DNA of 63,920 bases from Massilia sp. ZL223 (GTDB lineage Bacteria > Pseudomonadota > Gammaproteobacteria > Burkholderiales > Burkholderiaceae_D). The stretch covers positions 1 through 63,920 of the forward strand of contig NZ_JAGPWD010000033.1 of NCBI RefSeq assembly GCF_018119395.1. Direction: 5' to 3'. Below, in pieces: positions 48,401-58,655 of this stretch. The stretch's first letter is position 1. Every line of letters starts with the position of its first letter. Both the position numbers and the translations under genes were made by a program. The notes below the pieces were generated by a model, which had not been told where the DNA came from, made no database searches, and was given only the letters and a program-made list of their open reading frames with translations.

Positions 48401-48916
48401 CTAGCGTCCTGGCGGCTGCGGTTTGAACTTTGCGCAGTATATTTTGCTTTTGTCATTCATGTACGCGATCGTGCTGCCGGGATTCGACTTGCGCAAGGGG
48501 AAAGGCGAACCGTCCTGGGCGCGGAAAGGGATGCCGGCCCGGGCGCGCACCGACTTTTCCAGCTCTTCCGGAGTGCTGTCGGTGATGGCGCCGACGAACA
48601 CGATCTCGCTGCTGTCGTCGCTGACCATCACCTCGCGCACCTTCGCGCCCCACAGGGTGGCGTCGGTGCGGAACCAGTACGCCCCGCCTTCGCGCTTGTA
48701 GGAAGGGCCGAAGGCCTGGGTCAGGTAGGAACGGAAATACGCATTGTCGAGCTGGCTGCGGCACAGCAGCGCGCTGCCGATCACGGGGCCGAAGGTCGAG
48801 GGCGCCGCCTGCGCGTGCGCACACGCCAGCCCGACGGCGGCGCATGCAACATGGGTAAGAACAGCTCGGACCTGGTGGCGGATCACGGGAAGACACTCGT
48901 TCGACAATCCATCCAT
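48401..48916 (-). CDS. hypothetical exported protein upstream of gspA
   Basis: The 171-residue protein starts MDGLSNECLPVIRH with an N-terminal hydrophobic segment ending AHAQA (about residue 37), consistent with export. Two cysteines (CRSQLDNAYF near the start of the mature part and YCAKFKP near the end) could pair. KVREVMVSDDSSEIVFVGAI is a beta-strand pattern. No family was recognised. It lies 6 bases before gspA, so it is likely co-transcribed and might assist secretion. Confidence 0.65.
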   Translation of the reverse strand: MDGLSNECLPVIRHQVRAVLTHVACAAVGLACAHAQAAPSTFGPVIGSALLCRSQLDNAYFRSYLTQAFGPSYKREGGAYWFRTDATLWGAKVREVMVSDDSSEIVFVGAITDSTPEELEKSVRARAGIPFRAQDGSPFPLRKSNPGSTIAYMNDKSKIYCAKFKPQPPGR

Positions 48917-49086
48917 TATGGGCCAAGCGCAGGCCAATGGCGACAGGCGGCCGCAACGGCCCAGCAGCTCATCCCGAAAATTTGCGTTTTACACCACGTT
49001 TTTGTGCGTCTGTCGTTTTCTCCGGGCGGTGTCGCCCGCCCTGCCCTATCGTTCAACCTCCCCTCGATCCTGTCGCCCACAACACG

Positions 49087-50439
49087 ATGAACACCGCCCT
49101 CAAGCACACTCTCCTGGCCGCCGCCATCGGCGCCGGCTTCCTTGCCACCCGGGTCAGCTACGCCGAGCAGCCGCCCGCAGGCGCGGTCACCGAACAGCGC
49201 ACGGTCGGCGCCTTCAGCGCGATCGAGCTGTCCGGCCCCTACCACGTGGTGGTGCGCGCCCAGGGCCGTCCGGGCATCGAGCTGAGCGGCGAGCGCAAGC
49301 AGCTCGACGAGGTCGAGACCGTCCTGCGCGGCGACACCCTGGTGGTGCGCCCGGTACAGCGCAACGGCTTCCAGTTCAGCTTCGGCAAACGCCGTGACAG
49401 CGTGGTCATCCACATCACCGCCGGCCAGCTGAACAGCCTCAAGATGTCCGGCAGCGGCGACGTCGAGCTCGACCACGTGAGCGGCGACCGCTTCGCCCTC
49501 AGCGTCGACGGTCCGGGCGACCTGGAAGCCTCCGGCGCGGTGCGCGAGCTGAGCGTGCGCGTGAGCGGCAGCGGCGACGCCGACCTGCACCGGATCAAGG
49601 CGGCCAACGTCGAGCTGACCATGTCCGGTCCCGGCGACGTGCACCTGTCCGGCGTCGGCAACGAATTGGTGGCCAACCTGAGCGGCTCGGGCGACCTCGA
49701 AGGCGACGACCTGCGCCTGGCGCGCCTGCAGGCCCGCCTCAGCGGTCCGGGCGGCATGAAACTGAACGGCAGCAGCCGCGAAGTACGCGCCGAAGTCAGC
49801 GGTTCGGGCGACTTCCAGGCCTGCTCGCTGGCGGCGGAGACCGTAAGCACGGTGCAGCACGGGCCGGGCAACGCCTGCGTGGGCGGCGCCATCCGCAAGC
49901 TCGACGCCCTGATCACCGGCTCGGGTGAACTGAACGCGGCCGGCCTGCAGGCCAGGACGGCCGTGGTGCGCATGGACGGACCGGGCAACGCCACCCTCAG
50001 CGGCAGCGTGGGCGAGCTGAACGCGATCCTTACCGGTTCGGGCGACCTGGACGGCGAAGGCCTGAAGGTCAGGAAGGCCGTGGTCAAGAGCCAGGGTCCC
50101 GGCACGGTGGAGCTGGCCCAGGTGGAAGACACCCTGGACGGCGAGCTGCGCGGCTCGGGCGACCTGACCGCGACCATGTCGGGCAAGCGCCTGCTGCTCA
50201 GGATGAGCGGCCCGGGCAGCGCCCATATCGACGGCAAGGTCGACCTGGTGCGCGCCCAGAGCAGCGGCTCGGGCAGCCTGGAAGGCCGCAAGCTGTTGGC
50301 CGGCCGCGCCGACATCGCGGTGCGCGGTCCGGGCACGGCGGCCGTCAACGTCGCCGGCCGCGAGCGCCACCAGAACGCCCAGCTGCTGGTGGTCGACCGC
50401 AGCGGCAGCCGGCAGTCGGCGCAATACGCGCCGCAGTAA
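49087..50439 (+). CDS. repetitive DUF2807 (head-GIN) beta-solenoid exported protein
   Basis: The 450-residue protein has a signal peptide (MNTALKHTLLAAAIGAG...SYA). It is a DUF2807/putative adhesin head domain (FSAIELSGPYHVVVRAQG, then strands). From residue 122 to 416, 16 turns alternate GSG and GPG without exception, at 122, 142, 161, 181 and so on, 19 or 20 residues apart. The protein ends in a short Gln/Arg-rich tail with no visible anchor. DUF2807 proteins are thought to be surface or periplasmic; function is unknown. The start 49087 is set by the signal peptide. Confidence 0.88.
   Translation: MNTALKHTLLAAAIGAGFLATRVSYAEQPPAGAVTEQRTVGAFSAIELSGPYHVVVRAQGRPGIELSGERKQLDEVETVLRGDTLVVRPVQRNGFQFSFGKRRDSVVIHITAGQLNSLKMSGSGDVELDHVSGDRFALSVDGPGDLEASGAVRELSVRVSGSGDADLHRIKAANVELTMSGPGDVHLSGVGNELVANLSGSGDLEGDDLRLARLQARLSGPGGMKLNGSSREVRAEVSGSGDFQACSLAAETVSTVQHGPGNACVGGAIRKLDALITGSGELNAAGLQARTAVVRMDGPGNATLSGSVGELNAILTGSGDLDGEGLKVRKAVVKSQGPGTVELAQVEDTLDGELRGSGDLTATMSGKRLLLRMSGPGSAHIDGKVDLVRAQSSGSGSLEGRKLLAGRADIAVRGPGTAAVNVAGRERHQNAQLLVVDRSGSRQSAQYAPQ
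49450..50337 (+). repeat. coding 39-residue superrepeat (GSG/GPG turns)
   Basis: Eight tandem units of about 117 bases encode one GSG turn and one GPG turn each. DNA similarity between units is modest, so expansion is old, but the turn order is exact. Confidence 0.8.
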
Positions 50440-50478
50440 GCTAACGGCAGGGTCGGCGGCAATCGGGCGAAAGGCGGT

Positions 50479-50616
50479 TTATGGGCTGTCGTCGGAGATG
50501 TGTCTTAGTACTTCTTCCAGTTCTCTCTCGAAGGCCGTGCGATCGTTTGCATTGATCCAGAGGACCCAGCCTAAGGCGAGAAGTGGAAGGATTGAGCAAA
50601 TCAATATAGTAATCAT
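50479..50616 (-). CDS. small single-helix membrane protein
   Basis: The 45-residue protein starts MITILICSILPLLALGWVLW, one membrane helix, and ends in a charged tail (NANDRTAFERELEEVLRHI) likely cytoplasmic. AGGCGG precedes the ATG. It lies 78 bases downstream of the histidine kinase and is co-directional. Family unknown. Confidence 0.6.
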   Translation of the reverse strand: MITILICSILPLLALGWVLWINANDRTAFERELEEVLRHISDDSP

Positions 50617-50694
50617 GGCGCCGCCTGTTGGAATCGGACCTGCTGCTGGACCCTCGAGCAGGACTTCGGAGCGAACGTCCTGCACTCTTTAACC

Positions 50695-53226
50695 TCAGGC
50701 CGCAGCCGCTTCGGCCAATACCGCCTGCACCTCCGCCGGTTGCGCCGGCTTGAGCAGGTGATGATCGAAGCCGGCCTCGCGCGAGCGCGCCCGGTCCTCG
50801 GCCGCGCCCCACCCCGTTAGCGCCGCCAGCAGAACGTCCCGCATGCCAGGCAGTTCGCGCATGCGGCGCGCCGCCTCGTAGCCATCCATGCGCGGCATGC
50901 CGATGTCCAGGAACACCAGCTCCGGATGGAAGCCGGCCGCCACTTCCAGCGCGTTGACGCCGTCGTAGGCGGTACGCGTCTCGTGTCCCGCGATCTGCAG
51001 CAGCGAGCAGAGCGAATCGGCCGCATCGGCGTTGTCGTCCGCCACCAGCACGCGCAGGCGCCGGCCCGCCCCTGCCGCTTGCGGCAGCTCCGTGCGATGA
51101 CCCGCATCGGCCGCCTGCCCCGCCAATGGCAGGCGCACCGTGAAGAGGCTGCCCTGCCCCGGCCCCGCGCTGACCGCCGTCACCGAGCCGCCATGCAGTT
51201 CCACCAGGCGGCGCACCAGCGACAGCCCGATGCCCAGGCCGCCGGCAGAGCGGTCGATGCTGCGCGCCACCTGCGAGAACATCTCGAACACCGCCCCCAG
51301 CGATTCCGGCGCGATGCCGATGCCGTTGTCCGCCACCTCCACCTCGGCCACGCCATCCAGCACGCGCGCCGTGATGGCGATGTGCCCGCCGGCCGGCGTG
51401 TACTTGGCCGCGTTCGACAGCAGGTTGCTGAGCACCTGGCTGATGCGCACCGCATCGGCCTCGATCGGCATCGGCGCGCCGGGCAGCTCCAGGTCCAGCG
51501 TATGGCCGGCGCCGTCGATCAGCGGCTGGCTGGTCTCGACCGCGGTGCCGATCACCTCGCGCAGGTCGACCAGGCTCTTTTGCAGCACCAGCTTGCCGCT
51601 CGAGACGCGCGCGATATCCAATAGATCGTTGATCAGGTGGACCATGTGGTTCACCTGGCGCTCCATCATCTCGCGCACGCGCAAGCTCACCGCCGGGCTG
51701 GCGCTCATGCGCAGGATCTCCAGGCCGTTCCTCACCGGCGCCAGCGGATTGCGCAGCTCGTGCGCGAGCGTGGCCAGGAATTCCGACTTGCGCCGGTCGG
51801 CGTCGCGCAGGGCCTCGGTCGAGCGCACCCGCTCGATGTGGGCCCAGCAGCGCTCCACCACCGCCTCGACCAGCGCGATCTCGCCCGCCGTCCAGGCGCG
51901 CGGCGTGTCCTGGTGCACGGCCATCATGGCCACCAGCTTGCCGCCCTTCACCAAGGGGCAGCAGATGATGGCCTTGATGCCGATCTGGTTGAACATCTCG
52001 TAGCCGTCGCCCGAGGCCAGCTCGGTGTCGACGTCGCCGATCAGGAGCGTGCGGCCGACCCGCAGGTTGTCGCGGGCGCGCGAGCCGAACAGGTCGAGCG
52101 AGTACACGCCGGCGGTCGAGATGGCGCCCGGCACGGTCCAGTCGTGGCGGATGGTGAAGCGGTCGTTGTCCGCCTCCAGGTCGGCATAGGCCACGCGCGT
52201 GACCCCCAGGTGCTCGCCCAGCAGCCGGGTGGCTTCTTGCATGATGGCTTTCGGCTCGGCCGCGATGCGGGTCGCCTCGCCGATCGCGTCCAACAGGCGC
52301 AGGCGCTCCTCGACCTGGCGCCGCTCGGTGATATCGGCGCCGGTGGCCGCGACCGACAGCAGCTCGCCGCGCGAACCGGTGACCGGCGTGAACACGACAT
52401 CGGTCCAGCGCCGGCTGCCGTCGGCGATGAAGTAAGGCAGCTCGTGGCGCACGGTGGCGCCCTGCGCCGCGCTGGCCATGCTCGCGCGCACGGTGTCCAT
52501 CAGCGCCGCCGAGCCGTTCCACCAGCCGCATTCCCAGAACGGCCGGCCCAGCACGTCCTCGCGCCGGTAGCCGCAGGCGTCCAGGGCGACCTGGTTGACC
52601 TCGAGCACCCGGCCGTCCAGCGACATCAGTGCCGCGTAATGGGTGCCCTGCTCGAAGAAGGTGCGGAACAGCGCGTTGGCCTCGGCCGTCACGAGCGCGG
52701 CGTCGCGCTCCTGCAGCGACACCATCTTGCTGGTGGTCTCGGCGCAGACGCAGAATACGCCCGCCACCGCTCCGGCCTCGTCGCGCAAGGGCGTGGCCGA
52801 GAACGAGGCGTACATCTCTTCCGCGTAGCCGTTGCGGCGCAGGACGAACAGGCGGTCTTCTCCATGGCTGGGGCGGCCCTGCAGCACACCTTCCAGCAGG
52901 GGACCGACCGTGTCCCAGACCTCGTGCCAGACCTCGGCGAAGGGCTTGCCCAGCACCTGTCCGGGGTCCGCGGCGCGGGCGCCGAGGATGTCGCGGTAGC
53001 CGTCGTTGAACAGCAGATGCAATCCGGCGCCCCAGGCAATGTACATCGGCTGGATGGAGCCGAGCATGATGCCGACCGCGGTGCGCAGCGGCTGCGGCCA
53101 CTGCTCCAGGGGGCCGAGCGGCGTCGCGCTCCAGTCCCTGGCGCGCAGCAGCGCGCCCATCGCGCCGCCGCCGGCGGCAAAGTCGAGACGCGGGTCGGGT
53201 TCGCTCGCGGACTGGTGGTTCTGCAT
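50695..53226 (-). CDS. PAS/GAF hybrid sensor histidine kinase
   Basis: The 843-residue protein has two PAS domains (about 45-170 and 185-305, with ITERRQVEERL at the end of the second). A GAF domain follows (about 315-455). HisKA has His489 in FLATLAHELRNPLAPV. HATPase_c has VADNGIGI and GGLGIGLSLV. A C-terminal receiver domain follows (about 710-835) with Asp774 in LVFLDIGMP. There is no membrane helix, so it senses cytoplasmic signals. It probably passes phosphate from His to its own receiver. The output partner is not adjacent. Confidence 0.92.
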   Translation of the reverse strand: MQNHQSASEPDPRLDFAAGGGAMGALLRARDWSATPLGPLEQWPQPLRTAVGIMLGSIQPMYIAWGAGLHLLFNDGYRDILGARAADPGQVLGKPFAEVWHEVWDTVGPLLEGVLQGRPSHGEDRLFVLRRNGYAEEMYASFSATPLRDEAGAVAGVFCVCAETTSKMVSLQERDAALVTAEANALFRTFFEQGTHYAALMSLDGRVLEVNQVALDACGYRREDVLGRPFWECGWWNGSAALMDTVRASMASAAQGATVRHELPYFIADGSRRWTDVVFTPVTGSRGELLSVAATGADITERRQVEERLRLLDAIGEATRIAAEPKAIMQEATRLLGEHLGVTRVAYADLEADNDRFTIRHDWTVPGAISTAGVYSLDLFGSRARDNLRVGRTLLIGDVDTELASGDGYEMFNQIGIKAIICCPLVKGGKLVAMMAVHQDTPRAWTAGEIALVEAVVERCWAHIERVRSTEALRDADRRKSEFLATLAHELRNPLAPVRNGLEILRMSASPAVSLRVREMMERQVNHMVHLINDLLDIARVSSGKLVLQKSLVDLREVIGTAVETSQPLIDGAGHTLDLELPGAPMPIEADAVRISQVLSNLLSNAAKYTPAGGHIAITARVLDGVAEVEVADNGIGIAPESLGAVFEMFSQVARSIDRSAGGLGIGLSLVRRLVELHGGSVTAVSAGPGQGSLFTVRLPLAGQAADAGHRTELPQAAGAGRRLRVLVADDNADAADSLCSLLQIAGHETRTAYDGVNALEVAAGFHPELVFLDIGMPRMDGYEAARRMRELPGMRDVLLAALTGWGAAEDRARSREAGFDHHLLKPAQPAEVQAVLAEAAAA

Positions 53227-53312
53227 CGTGTTCTGGTTCCGTCAATCAATGCCTGCTGGGTAGCGCAGACGCCCGGAACGATAACACTTTCACCAGAAAC
53301 GCGTTGCCAGCC

Positions 53313-54152
53313 TTAGCTCGCCTGGTGCTGGAACCAGCGGCGGCTGGACTCGTCCGCGGGGAAGAAGGTTTCCAGGCGCAGCTCGTGCACGGTGACGTCG
53401 TGCGGCGTGCCGAGGGTGGTGATGGCCGTGAACAGGTTCAGCTCCACCCCGTCCTTGCACAGCGTCAGGGGCAGGAAGGGCAGCGCGAGCCGGTCCAGGT
53501 TGGGCAGCGCCGCCGCTTCGGCGATGCCGGGCAGCGCCGTCAGCTGGTCCAGCAGCTGCGCCGCCTCGCTGCCCGGGCCGTCGCCCATGGCTTCGCGCTG
53601 CACCCAGTGCAGCAGGTCGCCGCACACCAGCTGCCAGTTGGCCAGCGCGGGCCGCAGGCCGTTCGGGTCGAGCGTCGTCCGCAGCACGTTGATCGACCCG
53701 TCGCGCGGGATCGGCGCGTGCTCCGGCATGCCGAGGAAGAAGCGCAGCATGCGCGCCGCGGGATCGTTGAGCATGACCAGGTTCCACAAGCGGTCGACCA
53801 CCAGGGCCGGGTAAGGCGATTGCTGCTGCAGCATGAAGTCGAGGGCCTGCTTGACCGCGTTCAGGTCCGGGTCCGACAGGCTGCGCTCGCGGTAGGCCGG
53901 CGCGAAGCCGGCCGCCAGCAGCATCGCGTTGCGCTGGCGCAGCGGGATATCCAGCACCAGCCCGAGCTTGAGGATCAGGTCCTTGCCGGGCTGGGCGCGG
54001 CCGGTTTCGAGAAAGCTCAGGTGGCGCTGCGAGATGCCGCTGTCCGCCGATAGGCGCAGCTGGCTGATGCCGCGCTTGCCGCGCCAGTAGCGCAGGGCTG
54101 CCGCGAAATCGCTGAAGTACTGCGCGCCTGCCGGGCTGGCGACGGTGTCCAT
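53313..54152 (-). CDS. HTH transcriptional regulator of the MmyB/XRE type
   Basis: The 279-residue protein starts MDTVASPAGAQY, with AAGGAGA before the ATG. The XRE helix-turn-helix is LRYWRGKRGISQLRLSADSG and SQRHLSFLETGRAQP (21-60 region). A MmyB-like C-terminal ligand-binding domain (PYPALVVDRLWNLVMLNDPAARML) fills about 100-279. It is the last gene of a three-gene minus-strand unit and probably controls it through the palindrome at 55470. Confidence 0.9.
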   Translation of the reverse strand: MDTVASPAGAQYFSDFAAALRYWRGKRGISQLRLSADSGISQRHLSFLETGRAQPGKDLILKLGLVLDIPLRQRNAMLLAAGFAPAYRERSLSDPDLNAVKQALDFMLQQQSPYPALVVDRLWNLVMLNDPAARMLRFFLGMPEHAPIPRDGSINVLRTTLDPNGLRPALANWQLVCGDLLHWVQREAMGDGPGSEAAQLLDQLTALPGIAEAAALPNLDRLALPFLPLTLCKDGVELNLFTAITTLGTPHDVTVHELRLETFFPADESSRRWFQHQAS

Positions 54153-54162
54153 GCTGTCTCCT

Positions 54163-55029
54163 TTATTGATCCAGCCGATTGTGGCCGATCGACCGGATGA
54201 ACTCAAGCAGGTCGGCATTGACCTGGTCGCGGTGGGTGATGAACATGCCGTGCGGCCCGTCCTCGTACAGCTTGAGGGTGGCGTCCGGCAGCAGGCGCGC
54301 GGTCGGGTGCGCGGTCAGGCCTGGCGGCGCGCTGGCGTCGCGGCCGCCGGCGATCAGGAGCACCGGGACATCGACCCGCGCCAGGTCCGGGCGGAAGTCC
54401 TCCTGCGCCAGCGCGCGGTTGCATTCGCACAGCGCGTGCAGCGAAGCGCTCATGGCCATGGTGCGCAGCCAGGCCCGGGTGCTTTCGCCCGCTCCCGGGA
54501 CGAAAGGCTCCATGTTCTCGTCGATCCAGCCGGCGAAGTCGCGCACCAGCTGGCGCCGCACCGCCGCGCACACCTCGCCGGCCATGCCGTCCGGGTTGTC
54601 CGGGGTCTGCAGGAGGAAGGGCGTCATCGGCGCCAGCAGGGCCGCGCCACGGATGCGAGCGCCGCCATGGCGGCTGAGGTAGCGCACGATCTCGCCGCAG
54701 GCCATCGAGTGGCCGACCAGGGTCACGCCCGAGAGATCGAGGGCGTCGATCACGGCCGCGATGTCGTCGGCCAGGGTGTCGAAGTCGTAGCCGCGCCCCG
54801 GGTCGGACGAGCGGCCATGGCCGCGGCGATCGAAAGCGATGACGCGGAAGCCAGCATCCAGCAGGGCCATCATCTGGATGCTCCACGAATCGGAAGGCAG
54901 CGCCCAGCTGGCGACGAACAGCACCGGCTTACCCGCGCCCCAGTCGCGGTAGAACAGGTCGGCGCCGGACTTGGTGCGCACGATATTCGGGATGCCGCAC
55001 AGGGCGCCGTAAGGAACGAGCGGATTCAT
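54163..55029 (-). CDS. alpha/beta hydrolase (chloroperoxidase-like)
   Basis: The 288-residue protein has the nucleophile elbow LVGHSMACGE (Ser108), the acid in IAGGRDASAPP and the His in YEDGPHGMFITH, a complete triad. FDRRGHGRSSDPGRGYDFDT is the family's second signature. Substrate is unknown; cofactor-free haloperoxidase or esterase activity is possible. It starts after GAAGGAGCG, and SnoaL lies just upstream. Confidence 0.88.
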   Translation of the reverse strand: MNPLVPYGALCGIPNIVRTKSGADLFYRDWGAGKPVLFVASWALPSDSWSIQMMALLDAGFRVIAFDRRGHGRSSDPGRGYDFDTLADDIAAVIDALDLSGVTLVGHSMACGEIVRYLSRHGGARIRGAALLAPMTPFLLQTPDNPDGMAGEVCAAVRRQLVRDFAGWIDENMEPFVPGAGESTRAWLRTMAMSASLHALCECNRALAQEDFRPDLARVDVPVLLIAGGRDASAPPGLTAHPTARLLPDATLKLYEDGPHGMFITHRDQVNADLLEFIRSIGHNRLDQ

Positions 55030-55040
55030 GGCGCGCTCCT

Positions 55041-55400
55041 TCAGGCGACGTGGTCGAGGAAGCCGGTGACGGTGGCCAGGCGGCCGTCGGCACTCAGTGT
55101 CGCGACATCGGTACCGCGGGCCGCCACCTTGCCCTCCGGCCCGTTCAGGCTCCAGGAAAAGCGCACTACATCGTTGTGGCCGTCCGGCGTGCCGCTCAGT
55201 TCGAAGCGGTGGCCGGGGAAGTGCTGCTGGGCGCCGGCGATCAGGCCGTCGATGCCGTCGTGGCCGGCGCCCTGCATCATCGGATCGAGGTAGCGTGCGT
55301 GGGGAGCGAACAGTGCGGCCACCAGGGCGCGGCGCGCGGCGGCGTCGCGTTCGTTCCAGGCGCTGAGGTAGTGCTGGGCGATCGAGTGTGCGTGTTCCAT
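55041..55400 (-). CDS. SnoaL/NTF2-like protein
   Basis: The 119-residue protein has a cone-shaped NTF2 fold: AQHYLSAWNERDAAARRALVAALFAP, FSWSLNGPEGKVAARGTDVA and DGRLATVTGFLDHV. Family members include small isomerases, dehydratases and scaffold proteins. The function is unknown. It is the first gene of the unit with the hydrolase and HTH regulator. Confidence 0.85.
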   Translation of the reverse strand: MEHAHSIAQHYLSAWNERDAAARRALVAALFAPHARYLDPMMQGAGHDGIDGLIAGAQQHFPGHRFELSGTPDGHNDVVRFSWSLNGPEGKVAARGTDVATLSADGRLATVTGFLDHVA

Positions 55401-55469
55401 GGTCTTCTCCGGTTGCTTGAGTGGTGTGCTGCAATGGGTCCCATTCTCGGCAAACCGGTCGGCGGGGGC

Positions 55470-55488
55470 GATTACCTCCCAGGTAATC
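55470..55488. promoter_or_regulatory. palindromic operator candidate
   Basis: A perfect inverted repeat GATTACCT-CCC-AGGTAATC is centred 79 bases upstream of the SnoaL ATG. The HTH regulator at 53313 closes the operon and is the natural binder. Binding was not tested. Confidence 0.6.
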
Positions 55489-55497
55489 ACGCACCTG

Positions 55498-55610
55498 ACA
55501 ATACCAGAAACAATACCAATTATTTTCTCTGAAAAATCAAACGTTTATGCACATAACCTGCGGCTATTCGGCTATATCTGCAAAGGAAATTTGCATACCA
55601 ATTAAATACC
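55498..55610. promoter_or_regulatory. cluster of ATACC boxes before the GlcNAc operon
   Basis: ATACC occurs at 55501, 55513, 55595 and 55606 (first pair within ACAATACCA direct repeats 12 bases apart). The reverse reading GGTAT resembles half-sites of HutC/NagR-type GntR operators. The second pair abuts the promoter at 55613. Confidence 0.45.
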
Positions 55611-55612
55611 TG

Positions 55613-55641
55613 TTGACATCACCGCAGGGCCTGCCTATAGT
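55613..55641 (+). promoter_or_regulatory. sigma-70 promoter of the GlcNAc operon
   Basis: TTGACA (55613-55618), a 17-base spacer, then TATAGT (55636-55641). This is near consensus and lies 31 bases before the kinase ATG. Confidence 0.85.
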
Positions 55642-55671
55642 GCGACCACCTCCCCCGGCTCTCACAACACC

Positions 55672-56546
55672 ATGATCGACTATCTCATCGGCGTCGATGG
55701 CGGCGGCACCGGCACGCGCGTGCGGCTGGCACGCGCCGACGGTACCGAACTCGCCCAAGCTTCCAGCGGCCCATCCGGCCTGCGCAACGGCACGGCCACG
55801 GCCTGGAACGCAGTCAATACAGCCGTCGCCCAAGCCTTCGCCGCAATCGGCATCGGCGCCATTCCCATGCAGTCCTGCGCCATCGGCCTGGGCCTGGCGG
55901 GTGTGCACAACAAGGAATGGGCGGCGGCCTTCAGCGCGGCCAATCCCGGCTATGCCGCCTTCGTGCTCGACACCGACGGCTTCTCGACCCTGATGGGCGC
56001 CCACCAGGGCCGTCCCGGCGCCATCGTGGCGATCGGCACCGGCAGCGTGGGCGAAGCGCTGCGCGCCGACGGCCAGCGCGTGGAAATGGGCGGCTGGGGC
56101 TTCCCGGCCGGGGACGAGGCCAGCGGCGCCTGGATGGGCCTGCGCGCGCTGAACCACATCGAACAGGTCATGGACGGCCGCGCCGCGGGCGGCGAACTGG
56201 CGCGCGACGTGATCGCGGCCTGCGGCGGCAGCCGCGACGCGGTCCAGGTCTGGCTCGGCAAGGCCACCCAGGCCGATTACGCCGGCCTGGCGCGCTTCGT
56301 GGTGGCGCACGGCCCGGCCGACCCGGTGGCCCTCGCCATCCTCGAACACGCGGGCCGCGAAGTGGCCAGCATCGCACGCGCCCTCGACCCCACCGGCACC
56401 CTGCCCCTGTCGCTGTGCGGCGGCCTGGGCGAACCGCTGCGCACCTACCTGCCGGCCGACACCCTGGCGCGCTGCAGCCCGCCGCACGGCGACTCCGCCG
56501 CCGGCGCGCTGCGCATGATCGAACTGCATCTCAAGGAAACGCACTC

Positions 56547-56550
<4 letters not shown>
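55672..56550 (+). CDS. N-acetylglucosamine kinase (BadF/BadG ATPase family)
   Basis: The 292-residue ASKHA-fold kinase has the phosphate-1 motif LIGVDGGGTGTRVRLA. It also has AIGLGLAGV, phosphate-2 ATGTGS-like IVAIGTGSVG and WGFPAGDEASGAWMG. It phosphorylates GlcNAc or glucosamine at C6. It overlaps nagA by 4 bases. The first gene of the nag operon, it sits behind a strong promoter. Confidence 0.88.
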
Positions 56551-57628
<1,078 letters not shown>

Positions 57629-57632
<4 letters not shown>

Positions 57633-58654
57633 CCACTTCCCTGATGCTCCAGGAAGCCTTGTCCGCCAGCGAATGCGTGGCCCTGCAACTGTCGCAAGAC
57701 CAGGACCGCTATGCGGCGCTCGGCCGCACGCTGCGCTCGACCAGCTTCCACAGCGCCGTCACGGTCGCACGCGGCAGCTCGGACCACGCCTCGAACTACC
57801 TGGCCTACCTGATCATGGCGCGCATGGGCCGCCTGGTGACCTCGCTGCCGATGTCGCTGATCACGCTGTATAAATCGCCGCTGATCACGCGCGACACCCT
57901 GGCCGTGTCGATTTCGCAGTCGGGCCAGAGCCCTGACGTGGTCGAGCCGATCCGCTACTTCCGCGACGGCGGCGCCACCACGGTGGCCCTGGTCAACGAC
58001 ACCTCCTCGCCGCTGGCGGAAGCCGCCGAATGGGCCATGCCCCTGCATGCGGGCATGGAGCAGAGCGTGGCCGCGACCAAGAGCTTCATCACCAGCCTGG
58101 TCGCGGGCGCACGCCTGGTGGCGGAATGGCAGGACGATCCGGAGCTGAAGGATGGTATCGCCGCCCTGCCCGAGTCGCTGGCCAAGGCGGCCCAGGCTGA
58201 CTGGTCGCCCGCGCTCGACGTGCTGGCCCCCGCCCGCAACATCATGGTGGTCGGCCGCGGCATCAGCTTCCCCATCGCCCTGGAGTCGGCCCTCAAGTTC
58301 AAGGAGACCTCGGCCCTGCAGGCCGAAGCCTTCTCCGGCGCCGAGATCAAGCACGGCCCGATGGCCCTGATCGAGGAAGGCTATCCGCTCCTGATCTTCG
58401 CCACCCGCGGCCCGGCCCAGGCTGGCCTGGTGGCCCTCGCCGACGAGATGCGCGGCCGCGGCGCGCGCGTGCTGCTCGCCGCGCCCGAGGACATCGCCAG
58501 CCGCGACCTGACCCTCCCGACGGCGGCGATTCCCGACCTCGATCCGATCGCGGCGATCCAGGCCTTCTACGTGATGGCGGCTAAGCTCTCGAAGGCCCGC
58601 GGCCTCGATCCGGACCGTCCCCGCCACCTGAGCAAGGTCACCAAGACCAACTGA
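57629..58654 (+). CDS. SIS-domain glucosamine-6-phosphate deaminase/isomerase (NagB-II-like)
   Basis: The 341-residue protein has two SIS sugar-phosphate domains (about 30-165 and 195-325). ARGSSDHASNY, SISQSGQSPDVVEPIRY and ALKFKETSALQAEAFSGAEIKHGP are typical of the isomerase half of GlmS. There is no glutaminase domain, which fits NagB-II that turns GlcN-6-P into fructose-6-P and ammonia. It uses a GTG start overlapping the nagA TGA, with GAAGGAGAAG as ribosome site. Confidence 0.88.
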
Positions 58655-58655
58655 C

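Noticed and set aside
49450..50337. A CRISPR array or tandem DNA repeat in the DUF2807 gene
   Set aside because: The repetition is at protein level with diverged DNA, inside an intact signal-peptide-bearing gene.
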